Part shown: positions 1 to 8,071 of the stretch, one piece after another | Layout: the number at the start of each line of letters is the position of its first letter | Position numbering within the stretch: the first letter of the stretch is position 1 | Assembly (NCBI GenBank): GCA_003021975.1 | Contig: PXRR01000024.1 | Span: forward strand, 1-41,802 | Length of the DNA: 41,802 bases | Reading direction: 5' to 3' | Source: Halobacteriales archaeon QS_5_70_17 | Lineage (GTDB): Archaea > Halobacteriota > Halobacteria > Halobacteriales > Haloarculaceae | Notes under the pieces: model-generated | Database searches by the model: none | Told to the model about the DNA's origin: nothing | What the model saw: the letters and a program-made list of their open reading frames with translations, nothing else | Program-made: the position numbers and the translations under genes

Positions 1-1778
1 GGCGCCTCCGGGAGATGCTCGACGGCTACCAGCTCGACGCGAAGGCCGTCCGCACCTGCCGGTACTGCGCCGGCGCCGGGCGGTACTCGCCGCTGACGAG
101 CGAAACGGCGATCAGGACCGACGACGAGTTCATCTGTCCGGACTGCGCCAAGCGGGAACTTGAGCGGGAACTGAACTACCGGAACCTCCAGTCGGGCGCC
201 CGCGAGCGCCTCGAGGACCTCCTGGTGGAGGTCGGCGACCTCGACCGGATCGTCGACCTGCTCCAGGGACGGCTCGACCCAGAGCTGACGAAGTTCGACG
301 AGATCTCGGCGACCACCGAGGAGGTCGATCCCGTCCCGACGGACTCGCTTCCCCTCCACTCCGACCTGAAGGGGAAGGTCGCCGGCCAGTTCGACACGCT
401 GTTGCCGGTCCAGAGCCTCGCGGTCGAGAACGGCCTCTTCGAGGGCCGCGACCAGCTAGTGGTCAGCGCGACCGCCACCGGGAAAACGCTGGTCGGCGAG
501 ATGGCCGGCATCGACCGCGCGCTCGAGGGCGAGGGGAAGATGCTCTTTCTCGTCCCGCTGGTCGCGCTCGCCAACCAGAAACACGAGCAGTTCGAGGAGG
601 AGTACGGCGACCTCGTGGACGTCACAATCCGCGTGGGCGCCTCGCGGATCCGCGACGACGGCGCGCGCTTCGACCCCGACGCGGACGTCATCGTCGGCAC
701 CTACGAGGGGATCGACCACGCGCTGCGGACGGGGCGGGACCTCGGGGAGATCGGCACCGTCGTCATCGACGAGGTCCACACCCTCGGAGAGACCGACCGC
801 GGGCACCGCCTCGACGGGCTGATCTCGCGGCTGAAACACTACACCGAGAACCGGGGCTACGACGCCCAGTGGATCTACCTCTCGGCGACCGTCGGCAACC
901 CCGAACAGCTCGCTCGCGGACTGGACGCGACGCTCATCGAGTTCGAGGAGCGCCCGGTCCCCATCGAGCGACACGTCACGTTCGCCGACGCCGCCGAGAA
1001 GATCGACATCGAGAAACAGCTCGTCAAACGCGCCTTCGACGAGAAGTCGAGCAAGGGCTACCGGGGCCAGACGATCATCTTCACCAACTCCCGGCGGCGC
1101 TGCCACGAGATCTCCCGGAAACTGGAGTACTCCAGCGCCCCCTACCACGCGGGGCTCGACTACGGCCGCCGGAAGCGCGTCGAGCGCCAGTTCGGCGATC
1201 AGGACCTCGCCGCGGTCGTCACGACGGCGGCGCTGGCCGCCGGCGTCGACTTCCCGGCCTCGCAGGTGATCTTCGACTCGCTGGCGATGGGCATCGAGTG
1301 GCTCTCCGTCCAGGAGTTCCACCAGATGCTCGGCCGGGCCGGCCGCCCGGACTACCACGACAGGGGGACGGTGTACGTCCTCGTCGAACCCGACGGCGTC
1401 TACCACAACTCCATGGAGATGACCGAAGACGAGGTGGCGTTCAAGCTCCTGAGAGGCGAGATGGAGCCCGTCTCGACCCCCTACGACGAGGGGGCGGCCG
1501 TCGAGGAGACGCTCGCGAACGTCGTCGTCGCGGGCATGGGCGCCAAGCGGCTCAACGACCGCATGATCGGACAGGTGCCGACGAAACACGCCCTAGGGAA
1601 GCTCATCGACTACGGCTTCATCGACGGCGCCGACGCCGAGCCGACGCCGCTGGGCCGCGTCGTCGCCCGGCACTTCCTCTCGCCGAAGCGGGCGTTCGTC
1701 ATGCTCGATGGCGTCCGTGGCGAGGACGGCCCCTACGACGTCGTCGCCGACGTCGAGTTGCTCGACGAGGAGTCCTGA
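1..1778 (+). CDS. Ski2-type DEAD/DEAH-box helicase with N-terminal zinc finger (5' end outside window)
   Basis: This is a superfamily 2 helicase that uses ATP to unwind or remodel nucleic acid. Numbering from the first visible Met (position 15), residues 15-44 carry two CxxC pairs (CRYC, CPDC), a likely zinc finger. They are followed by motif I (SATATGKT), motif II (DEVH), motif III (SAT) and motif VI (QMLGRAGRP), the Ski2/Hel308-like order. The frame stays open upstream of position 15 to the window edge (CGC CTC CGG GAG), so the true start probably lies outside and the protein is longer than the 587 residues visible. No close neighbour suggests a pathway. The helicase class is certain; the substrate (DNA or RNA) is not. 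Confidence 0.85.
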   Translation, partial: RLREMLDGYQLDAKAVRTCRYCAGAGRYSPLTSETAIRTDDEFICPDCAKRELERELNYRNLQSGARERLEDLLVEVGDLDRIVDLLQGRLDPELTKFDEISATTEEVDPVPTDSLPLHSDLKGKVAGQFDTLLPVQSLAVENGLFEGRDQLVVSATATGKTLVGEMAGIDRALEGEGKMLFLVPLVALANQKHEQFEEEYGDLVDVTIRVGASRIRDDGARFDPDADVIVGTYEGIDHALRTGRDLGEIGTVVIDEVHTLGETDRGHRLDGLISRLKHYTENRGYDAQWIYLSATVGNPEQLARGLDATLIEFEERPVPIERHVTFADAAEKIDIEKQLVKRAFDEKSSKGYRGQTIIFTNSRRRCHEISRKLEYSSAPYHAGLDYGRRKRVERQFGDQDLAAVVTTAALAAGVDFPASQVIFDSLAMGIEWLSVQEFHQMLGRAGRPDYHDRGTVYVLVEPDGVYHNSMEMTEDEVAFKLLRGEMEPVSTPYDEGAAVEETLANVVVAGMGAKRLNDRMIGQVPTKHALGKLIDYGFIDGADAEPTPLGRVVARHFLSPKRAFVMLDGVRGEDGPYDVVADVELLDEES

Positions 1779-1811
1779 CCGAGGCGACGCCGGCGCCGCT
1801 CTCCGGGTGAG

Positions 1812-2417
1812 CTACAGCGAGCGAAAGAGCCACTCGACGTCCGCCGGATCCATCTCCGCCACCCGCTCGTCGACTGCCATCCGGAGTTCGGCCTGGCGCT
1901 CGCGAAGCCGGGCGTACTCCTCGCTGTCCGCGAGTTCGTCCCCGGATTTCTCCGCCTCGAGGGTCGCTCGCTTCTGGGCGACGGCGTACAGTTCGTTGAG
2001 CCGGCGGTCGTAGCCGTCGATCCGGAGCAATCGGTCGACGGCCGCCCGGACGTCGTCGCCGTCGACGGGCTTCGAGACGTACTCGTCGAACGGCATGTCG
2101 ACGATGTCGAAATCGGGGTCCTTGCCGGTGACCATCGCGACCGGGCAGTCGTAGCCCGTCTCGCGGAACCGCTCGAGGAGTTCGTCGCCCGAGAGACCGG
2201 GCATCTGCCGGTCGAGCAGCACCGCGTCGACGCTCTCGTCTATCGCCGCCAGGGCCGCCTCCCCGCCGGTGGCGGTCTCTACGCGGTAGTCCTCCGCCAG
2301 CCAGAGCTCGAACGCCTCGACGACTCGCTCCTCGTCGTCGACGACGAGGACCGTCGCCGGATCCTCGCGATCGGGGCGGGGTTCGGGAGGCGGCCGCTCC
2401 TCCCCGCCCTCGGTCAT
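1812..2417 (-). CDS. Response regulator receiver protein with HalX domain
   Basis: This is the receiver partner of a two-component system, 201 residues. After a proline/acid-rich tail the receiver domain (about 22-122) has the acidic pair Asp27/Asp28, the phospho-acceptor Asp69 in LLDRQMPG, Thr97 in MVTG and Lys116 in VSKP. Residues from about 125 to the end form a charged helical segment matching the HalX domain, a haloarchaeal output or dimerisation module without a recognised DNA-binding fold. Its ATG overlaps the TGA of the upstream kinase gene by the ATGA tetranucleotide, so the two are translationally coupled and surely cognate. The signal sensed is unknown. Confidence 0.9.
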   Translation of the reverse strand: MTEGGEERPPPEPRPDREDPATVLVVDDEERVVEAFELWLAEDYRVETATGGEAALAAIDESVDAVLLDRQMPGLSGDELLERFRETGYDCPVAMVTGKDPDFDIVDMPFDEYVSKPVDGDDVRAAVDRLLRIDGYDRRLNELYAVAQKRATLEAEKSGDELADSEEYARLRERQAELRMAVDERVAEMDPADVEWLFRSL

Positions 2418-3472
2418 CGAGCATCGACCTCGAAGCGCGCGCCGCCGTGCTCGCTGTCCGCGGCGGCGACCGTCCAGCCGTGGGCCTCGGCGACGTCCCG
2501 GACGATGCTCAGCCCGTAGCCGGTTCCGTCTTCGGCCGTGGTGTAGCCGTACTCGAACAGCCGGTCGGGGTCGCCGTCGTCGATCCCCGGTCCGTCGTCA
2601 GCGACGTAGAACCCCTCGCCGTCGAGGCTCCCGATCCGGACGGTGACGCCCTCGCCGGCGTGCTCGACGCTGTTGCGAAAGAGGTTCTCGAGCAGCGTTC
2701 GGAGTCGTTCGGAGTCGGCCGTGACCGTCGGGAGCGTCCCTCGGACTGTCAGCGTTCCGGACTCGCTGCCGGCGGTCGTCCACGCCTCCGCCGCGAGCGC
2801 CTCGAGGTCGACCGGCTCGGTCTCGCCGACCGCTCGCCCCTGCTTGGCGAGGCTCAGCACGCCGTCGATGAGGTCGTCCATCCGGTCGAGGGCGGCCTCG
2901 AGATCGGCGAGCGCCTCCTCGTCACCGGCCCGTGCGAGCGCGACGGCCGCTCGGGCGGTCTGCAGCGGGTTCCGGAGGTCGTGGGAGACGACGCCGGCGA
3001 ACTCCTCGAGGCGCTCGTTCTGCCGTTCGAGCCGCCGCTGGCGCTCTCGCTGCTCGGTGATGTCGCGCATGATCCCGGAGAACACCTGATCGCCCCCGTA
3101 GACGTGTTCCTCGAACGTGATCGAGAGCGGTACCTCGTGACCGTCCCTGTGTTCGGCCGGTAGGTAGATGTCGTTCCAGTCGAGTTCCCGCTCGCCCGTC
3201 TCGAGGTACCGCCGAACGGACGCGAAGTGGTCCCCGTGGAACCGGTCGGGCATGATTGCGGTCAGCTTCTTTCCGATCAGTTCCTCCGGGTCGTAGCCGA
3301 ACACGCGTTCGACGGACCGGTTGGCGTAGATGATCGTGCTCTCCTTGTCGATCGTGACGATCGCGTCCGACCCGTTTTCCACGAGCGACCGGAAGAACTC
3401 CGTGCCTCGGATTCGCGCCTCGAGATCCGCCGTCGAAACTTCCCTCTCGCTCGACGATTCGGAGCGTTCCAT
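2414..3472 (-). CDS. PAS-domain sensor histidine kinase
   Basis: A soluble histidine kinase of 352 residues with no membrane segment. Residues about 25-140 form a PAS domain (AIVTIDKESTIIYANRSVE) with a short PAC end (GIMRDITEQ). The HisKA H-box is EFAGVVSHDLRNPLQ with His164 as the phosphorylated residue. The ATPase domain has the N-box (NLFRNSVEHA, 263-272), G1 (DDGPGIDDG) and G2 (GTGYGLSIVRD). It phosphorylates the HalX regulator encoded directly downstream with a 4-bp overlap. The PAS domain probably senses a cytoplasmic signal; I see no haem, flavin or redox Cys signature that would say which. Confidence 0.92.
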   Translation of the reverse strand: MERSESSSEREVSTADLEARIRGTEFFRSLVENGSDAIVTIDKESTIIYANRSVERVFGYDPEELIGKKLTAIMPDRFHGDHFASVRRYLETGERELDWNDIYLPAEHRDGHEVPLSITFEEHVYGGDQVFSGIMRDITEQRERQRRLERQNERLEEFAGVVSHDLRNPLQTARAAVALARAGDEEALADLEAALDRMDDLIDGVLSLAKQGRAVGETEPVDLEALAAEAWTTAGSESGTLTVRGTLPTVTADSERLRTLLENLFRNSVEHAGEGVTVRIGSLDGEGFYVADDGPGIDDGDPDRLFEYGYTTAEDGTGYGLSIVRDVAEAHGWTVAAADSEHGGARFEVDAR

Positions 3473-3498
3473 TACCCGCGGATAGCCTCGGACGGTGA

Positions 3499-3516
3499 TA
3501 AATTAGGTTATAAGTA
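3499..3516 (-). promoter_or_regulatory. TATA-region of the kinase-regulator operon
   Basis: Read on the minus strand this AT-rich patch gives CTTATAACC followed by TAATTTATC. The second element lies about 27-33 nt before the kinase ATG, the spacing expected for a haloarchaeal leaderless promoter. The first is about 10 nt further out and could be part of the BRE/TATA or an activator site. It is the clearest AT island in the first 5 kb. Confidence 0.5.
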
Positions 3517-3560
3517 AACTGACAAAAAGGGCAAGTTTCCGCCGCCGCCCGGTCGAATCG

Positions 3561-4154
3561 CTACGTTCTGCCGGTTCCGCCGGTCAGCTCCCGCAGGCGC
3601 ACCTCGTTGTCGGTGATCGTCTCGACGGAGGCCTCCTGCAGGGGGTAGGTGTCCTCGTCGCGGTCGCCCCACCCGAGTTTGGACATCACCGTCTCGGTGA
3701 TCCCGGGGTCGGGATCCACGTGGGCCGTCCCGTGTTCGACGTCGACGATCCGTCCGACCTCTTCGCCGTCCGGTCCGACGACCTCTTTGCCCTCGTCGTC
3801 CTCGGTGATCTCCGTTCTCGTTGCCATAACATCGACAGATGTCGTCGGCGCCGGTGATATAGGGTGGGCTTGCGAGTGATGGGTTCGGTCGTACCGACCG
3901 ACGATCCCGGTCGACGGGCGTCGGCGCTCGGCGACCGAGACTGTCTCCTCGGCCGTCTCGGCGACGTGTCGGACGTCCGGTGGAAACGGCTTCTCTTCGT
4001 CGCGCGCCCGGCCGAGTCCCGAACCCGAGCGGCCCCCGGTAGGCGCGACGTAGGCGGTCCCTCCCTCGGCCGAGTCGACGTGGCCGAGCAGTTCGCCGCT
4101 CGACGCCCGGACCTCCTTGCCCTCGTCGTCGGGTGAGAGCGTGGCTTCGCTCAC
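3561..4154 (-). CDS. Tandem PRC-barrel-like domain protein (or two adjacent genes)
   Basis: The reading frame of 197 residues (GTG start) holds two homologous domains. Domain 1 begins DDEGKEVRASSGELLGHV. Domain 2 begins DDEGKEVVGPDGEEVGRIVD and ends with KLGWGDRDEDTYPLQ and a V-T-D-N-E-V-R-L tail. Both resemble the short beta-rich PRC-barrel-like proteins common in haloarchaea. The roughly 33-residue linker is rich in His, Pro and Arg and poor in acid, unlike a halophilic protein. Within it, an ATG at 3825-3827 (MATRTEITED) lies about 30 nt behind a TATATC on the coding strand. So domain 2 (3561-3827, 88 residues) may be a separate leaderless gene and domain 1 a diverged upstream copy. There is no stop between them. 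Function unknown. Confidence 0.6.
   Translation of the reverse strand: MSEATLSPDDEGKEVRASSGELLGHVDSAEGGTAYVAPTGGRSGSGLGRARDEEKPFPPDVRHVAETAEETVSVAERRRPSTGIVGRYDRTHHSQAHPISPAPTTSVDVMATRTEITEDDEGKEVVGPDGEEVGRIVDVEHGTAHVDPDPGITETVMSKLGWGDRDEDTYPLQEASVETITDNEVRLRELTGGTGRT
3856..3861 (-). promoter_or_regulatory. Possible internal TATA box ahead of the second PRC-like domain
   Basis: The minus strand reads TATATC here, about 30 nt before the ATG at 3827. This spacing fits a haloarchaeal leaderless transcript for the C-terminal domain alone. Confidence 0.4.
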
Positions 4155-4254
4155 GCGTTCACGGAGACGGGCCGGCCGCTTCGACGTCCGGCCTGCGTCC
4201 GGCGGCGCCAGGGACCGCCCGCCGGCGACCGGCGCGGGGGACCGCAGCGAGCGG

Positions 4255-5247
4255 TCAGGCCAGCGGCGTCCGCTCGACGACCGTGCCGTCGTAGGTGGGG
4301 TACTGCTCGACGATCTCGCCGCGGTCGGCGTCGCCGTCCTCGATCATCTCCTCGAGGAGCCACCACGCCAGTTCGACGTGTTCGCTCTTGACGGAGTAGA
4401 ACTCCTCGGGGACGCCCAACTCCCGCAGGCGCTCCTCGGCCAGCCAGGTCTTCCCGTAGACGATCGTCCCGTCGTCGGTCACCTGGTCGAACTCGCGGCG
4501 GACGTTGCGGGCCATCCGCTTGAGGCGGTTCCTGTGCTGGGCGGCGTCCTTGAAGACGCTCGTACAGAAGTAGACCTTCGGGTGGTCGGCCATTTCCTCC
4601 AGGACGCCGTGGCTCCCCTCGACGGCGCTCATGTGCCCTTCGCGGAGTTCGAAGCCCTCCTCCTGCATCCGGCGGTAGTTTCCGTCGGACATCTCGAACT
4701 CGTTGACGTTGCAGAACTCCGCGGCCCCCTCGTCGAGGAACTCGAGGAACTCCTCCTCGGCGCGGATGCCTGGAATCTCGAAGGCGGGCGTGAGTCCCTC
4801 CTCGCGGGCGATGTAGAGGATCTCCTCCCACTCGGTCCCGTGGAGGTCGCCCCACTGCTCGAACGGGGGGTGAAAGCGGATCTCGTCCAGTCCGGCCGCC
4901 GAGAGGCGGCGCATGTTCTCCCGGCCGCCGGTGATGCCGGTGTAGAGGTGGGTGTGGTGGTCCTCGCCGAACTCGTCTTTCAGCAGGCGGAGGTACCGGC
5001 AGGTCTTGGCCATCGCCTCCTGGGGCTCGCCGCCGGTGATCGAGGTGCCCAGCGCGTCCATTCGCTTCGCCTCCTCGATGACGTCCTCGTCGTCCTCGAC
5101 CAGTCGCTCGTTGGCGTAGACGTCGGTGACGTTCTTGCGGTTCTCCCCGAGCGGGCAGTAGAAACAGTCCCGCTGGTCGCAGTAGCCGTAGACGAACAGC
5201 ACCATCTTGCCGCCCTTGGCGCACTGTTCACACCCCTTCGAGATCAT
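4255..5247 (-). CDS. Archaeal radical SAM protein with CX4CX2C cluster motif
   Basis: A radical S-adenosylmethionine enzyme of 330 residues. The cluster motif near residue 24 reads YGYCDQRDCFYCPLGE, giving CX4CX2C rather than the usual CX3CX2C. An extra N-terminal Cys pair (CEQC) precedes it. The SAM-binding GGEP motif is TSITGGEPQEA. Later parts (HTHLYTGITGG, IRFHPPFEQW) match an archaeal family loosely related to pyruvate formate-lyase activases. The aromatic residue of the usual CxPhiC is present as CFYC. The substrate is unknown and no neighbouring gene encodes an obvious glycyl-radical partner. The start ATG gives MISKGCEQC, the form I recall from other haloarchaea. Confidence 0.85.
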   Translation of the reverse strand: MISKGCEQCAKGGKMVLFVYGYCDQRDCFYCPLGENRKNVTDVYANERLVEDDEDVIEEAKRMDALGTSITGGEPQEAMAKTCRYLRLLKDEFGEDHHTHLYTGITGGRENMRRLSAAGLDEIRFHPPFEQWGDLHGTEWEEILYIAREEGLTPAFEIPGIRAEEEFLEFLDEGAAEFCNVNEFEMSDGNYRRMQEEGFELREGHMSAVEGSHGVLEEMADHPKVYFCTSVFKDAAQHRNRLKRMARNVRREFDQVTDDGTIVYGKTWLAEERLRELGVPEEFYSVKSEHVELAWWLLEEMIEDGDADRGEIVEQYPTYDGTVVERTPLA

Positions 5248-5346
5248 CAGTTGTCCTACGTTGTTCGCCGAGGCGCAAAAGGAGTGCGTTCTCCCCGTCG
5301 ACCGCGGGGAGTGCGCCCGCGGCCGACCCGGCGTACGTCCGCGCGG

Positions 5347-5985
5347 TCAGTTACCCTCGCTCTCGCCGTCACCGTCGCCGCTCTCGCCCGCGCCGCGCTC
5401 GTAGTGGGTCGTGACCGTCGCCCGGCCGATGGTCGCGTCGTCGATCGCCGACTGGACCGCGGCGGGTTCGGCGCCGCCCTCGACGTCGATGGCCTCCGAG
5501 AGACCGAAGAGGGTGATGTGGTAGTTGTGACGCTCGCCCTCCGGCGGACAGGGACCGCGGTAGCCCACGTCCCCGAAGCCGTTGGTCCCCTGGCGGAGCG
5601 TCGCCGCGTCGCTCTCGCCTCCCATGGGCGTCACCTCCGAGAGGCGCACCTCGGGGTCCCTCGGGAGCGACTCCGGGACGTCCGGGAGGTTCGGCGGGAT
5701 CGCCCAGACCGTCCAGTGGACGAAGCCGTCGGCGTCGGGGTCAGTGAGCGTCACCGCGAGCGACTCGATCCGCCCGGCCACCTCGGTCAGGATCACCTTC
5801 GGGGAGACGTTCTCCCCGTCGCAGGTGTACTTGACCGTCAGCGGGTGGTCCGATTCGACGCCCTGGACGTCGAACGAGACCGTCGCGGCCGCGGTACCGG
5901 TTCCGCCGCCGGCCGTCCCCTCGATCGTACAGCCCGCCAGTCCCGCGGTCGCCCCCACGGCCGCGAGGAAGGCCCGTCGCTCCAT
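5347..5985 (-). CDS. PEBP / YbhB-YbcL family lipoprotein
   Basis: A 212-residue phosphatidylethanolamine-binding-protein-like lipoprotein. It starts MERRAFLAAVG and reaches a lipobox LAGC near residue 18, with twin Arg suggesting Tat export and lipid anchoring outside the cell. The mature domain shows the family motifs YTCDGENVSP, DPDADGFVHW and GYRGPCPPEGERHNY, which form the anion-binding pocket. The C-terminus is a Gly/Asp/Glu-rich low-complexity tail. The start at 5985 was chosen because the signal peptide begins there; the frame runs open upstream but that part is an Arg/Pro-rich shadow. Ligand unknown. Confidence 0.88.
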   Translation of the reverse strand: MERRAFLAAVGATAGLAGCTIEGTAGGGTGTAAATVSFDVQGVESDHPLTVKYTCDGENVSPKVILTEVAGRIESLAVTLTDPDADGFVHWTVWAIPPNLPDVPESLPRDPEVRLSEVTPMGGESDAATLRQGTNGFGDVGYRGPCPPEGERHNYHITLFGLSEAIDVEGGAEPAAVQSAIDDATIGRATVTTHYERGAGESGDGDGESEGN

Positions 5986-6050
5986 ATCGGGCCTACGCCG
6001 CCTCGGGTTTTCAACCCCCGTGGTCGACGGTGCCGACCGCGGCCACGAGG

Positions 6051-6056
6051 TATATG
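6051..6056 (+). promoter_or_regulatory. TATA-like box of the DUF6517-type lipoprotein gene
   Basis: GTATAT-type sequence inside AGGTATATGCC, about 24-29 nt before the ATG at 6080, fitting a leaderless start. Confidence 0.45.
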
Positions 6057-6079
6057 CCCCGACCGGCCGGACGGCCGGT

Positions 6080-6760
6080 ATGGTCGACCGAGTCGGTCGC
6101 GACGATCGGAGGACGCGGCGACGACTGCTGGGAGCGCTCGCGGGCGGCGGAGCCGCCGCTCTCGGCGGCTGTCTGGACTTCGTCACCGGCGAGGACCCGG
6201 CGACCTTCGAGGCCAGCGCGGCGACGGTCGCCGAGGCGACTCTCCAGGAGACGAAGTACGAACACCAGGGAACCCGCAGCGACACCGTCACCCGGGAGTT
6301 CGAGGCCGGCGGGGAGTCCCGCTCGGTCGAAGTGGTGAACAGGATCGCCGAGTACGACCGCGGGATCGACGTCCCGGGGATCGGGCGCGCCCGGGCGGCC
6401 GTCTTCACCGCGCTGAGCACGCCCCAGGTCGAGGTGCTCGGGCAGACGTTCAATCCCGTCGAGGACATGTCGACCGACGACCTCGCCGCGAAGGTCCAGC
6501 AGCGCTACGACCGGATCGAGAACCTCGACCGGGAGAGTTCGCGCGACGTCGCGCTGCTCGGGGAGACGACGGCCGCGACCCGGTACGCCGGCGAGGCGCG
6601 TCTGGTCGACGCGGACGCGACAGTCGACGTCTACGTGACGGTCACCGAACCCGTCGAGTCCGGCTCGGACTTCGTGCTCGCGTTCGGGGGCTACCCGCAG
6701 GTCCTCGACGAGCAGGGGTCGATCACGGCGATGATCGAGGGCGTCGACCACGGCGAGTAG
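6080..6760 (+). CDS. Haloarchaeal DUF6517-like lipoprotein
   Basis: A 226-residue exported protein. The N-terminus DRRTRRRLLGALAGGG ends in the lipobox LGGC, giving a Tat lipoprotein. The mature part contains YEHQGTRSDTVTREFEAGG, FTALSTPQVEVLGQTFNPV, and a C-terminal beta-rich section (DVYVTVTEPVESGSDFVLAF). I recognise it as the DUF6517 type, a haloarchaeal family of unknown role. It is divergent from the PEBP lipoprotein gene, with about 95 bp between the two starts. The ATG at 6080 was preferred over longer upstream reading because it begins the signal peptide and follows a TATA-like box. Confidence 0.75.
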   Translation: MVDRVGRDDRRTRRRLLGALAGGGAAALGGCLDFVTGEDPATFEASAATVAEATLQETKYEHQGTRSDTVTREFEAGGESRSVEVVNRIAEYDRGIDVPGIGRARAAVFTALSTPQVEVLGQTFNPVEDMSTDDLAAKVQQRYDRIENLDRESSRDVALLGETTAATRYAGEARLVDADATVDVYVTVTEPVESGSDFVLAFGGYPQVLDEQGSITAMIEGVDHGE

Positions 6761-6866
6761 CCCGGCCGGCGAACCGCCGGACTCGGCCGGGATCCGCCGG
6801 GTCGGGGGATGATCACCGGACCCGCGCCCCGAAAAGAGTTAACCGGTGCCGGCGTACGGTCGAACG

Positions 6867-7964
6867 ATGCTGCTGGTGTTGTGTGTCGACCTGGACGACG
6901 ACCTCGGTCGGAAGACCGACTTCGACACGCCGGTCGTCGGCCGCGAGGCGGTCCAGGACGCGGCGGTCGCGCTCGCCACCGCCGACCCCGAGGACTCCGA
7001 CGTCAACGTCCTCTTCGAGGGGTTGCACCTCCACGACGCGGTCGACGACGAGCAACGCGAGGTCGCCGTCGTCACCGGGACCGACGGCGGCGACGTGGCG
7101 GCCAACCGGAAGGTCGGGGAGGAGGTCGACACCGTTCTCGCGCGACTCACCACCGGCGAGGACGTCCGCGCGGTCGTCGTCACAGACGGCGCACAGGACG
7201 AGAGCGTGATCCCGGTGATCCGCTCGCGGGTCCCCATCGACGGCGTCCAGCGGGTCGTCGTCCGGCAGGCCCAGGACCTGGAGTCGATGTACTACACGTT
7301 CAAGCAGGTCCTCGACGACCCCGAGACCCGGGGGACGATCCTCGTCCCGATGGGGATCCTGCTGCTGGTCTACCCCGTGCTGGTCGTCGCCAACGCGCTC
7401 GAACTCCCGGGGGCGACCTTCGGCGTCGTCTCCGGACTGCTCGGACTCTACCTGCTCTTCCGGGGACTGGGGCTGGAGCGGACGATCGACAGCGCGGTCG
7501 ACCGCGCCCGCGCCAGCCTCTTTACCGGGCGGGTGACGCTGATCACCTACGTCGTCGCCGCGGCGCTGTTCGTCATCGGGGGCGCCGGCGGCGTCGAGAC
7601 GGTCCGGAGCCACGGCGGCCTCGCGGCCCTCGGAGTCGGGGAGGCGGTCGCCGCGTTCGTCTACGGGTCGATCCAGTGGTTCGCCGCCGCCGGCGTCACC
7701 GCCAGCCTCGGGCGGGTCACCGACGAGTACCTCCACGACTCGTTCGAGTGGCGCTACATGAACGCCCCCTTCTACGTGGCGGCCATCGCGCTCGTGCTCC
7801 ACGGCCTGAGCGCATTCTTCGTCTCGGAGGGCGCCTTCGCGCTCGACGCGCTGTCGTATCTCGCGACGACGCTCGTCGTCGGCACGCTCGTCGGCGTCGT
7901 GAGCACGCTCGTGTTCGCCATCGCCGAGACGCGATTCGCCAGGACGCCCGAGACGACCGCCTGA
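6867..7964 (+). CDS. DUF373 family membrane protein
   Basis: A protein of 365 residues from the ATG at 6867 (MLLVLCVDLDDDLGRK). The first 140 residues or so are soluble and begin with the family's characteristic hydrophobic strand plus DLDDDLG. The rest carries about six membrane helices (for example ILLLVYPVLVVANALELPG, YVVAAALFVIGGAGG, YLATTLVVGTLVGVVSTLVF). This is the archaeal DUF373 family, function unknown. An in-frame GTG 21 nt upstream would add MPAYGRT, but the family start favours the ATG. Confidence 0.88.
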   Translation: MLLVLCVDLDDDLGRKTDFDTPVVGREAVQDAAVALATADPEDSDVNVLFEGLHLHDAVDDEQREVAVVTGTDGGDVAANRKVGEEVDTVLARLTTGEDVRAVVVTDGAQDESVIPVIRSRVPIDGVQRVVVRQAQDLESMYYTFKQVLDDPETRGTILVPMGILLLVYPVLVVANALELPGATFGVVSGLLGLYLLFRGLGLERTIDSAVDRARASLFTGRVTLITYVVAAALFVIGGAGGVETVRSHGGLAALGVGEAVAAFVYGSIQWFAAAGVTASLGRVTDEYLHDSFEWRYMNAPFYVAAIALVLHGLSAFFVSEGAFALDALSYLATTLVVGTLVGVVSTLVFAIAETRFARTPETTA

Positions 7965-8038
7965 GCGGTCGCCGAATCGCGGTCGCCGCCGACCTCCCCG
8001 GGCAACGCCTATGTTTCCTCGCACCGAGGGACGGCGAC

Positions 8039-8071
8039 ATGGCGACCGACTGCCGCTCGGGGGTGGCCTGA
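8039..8071 (+). other. Short upstream ORF (10 codons) overlapping the next gene's start
   Basis: ATG GCG ACC GAC TGC CGC TCG GGG GTG GCC TGA encodes MATDCRSGVA and its stop overlaps the following ATG as TGATG. It lies about 30 nt after a CTATGTTT sequence that could serve as a TATA box, so a leaderless transcript would start near this first ATG. It may act by termination-reinitiation, or it may be chance. Confidence 0.3.

Noticed and set aside
456-1589. Long minus-strand frames opposite the helicase and many other genes, some over 300 codons
   Set aside because: GC-rich DNA with strong third-position bias leaves antisense frames open. Their proteins are Arg, Val or Pro-rich with no family motifs.
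4117-7209. A 1030-codon plus-strand frame over the radical SAM and lipoprotein genes
   Set aside because: It is antisense to well-supported genes and ends in a different composition; no domain is visible.
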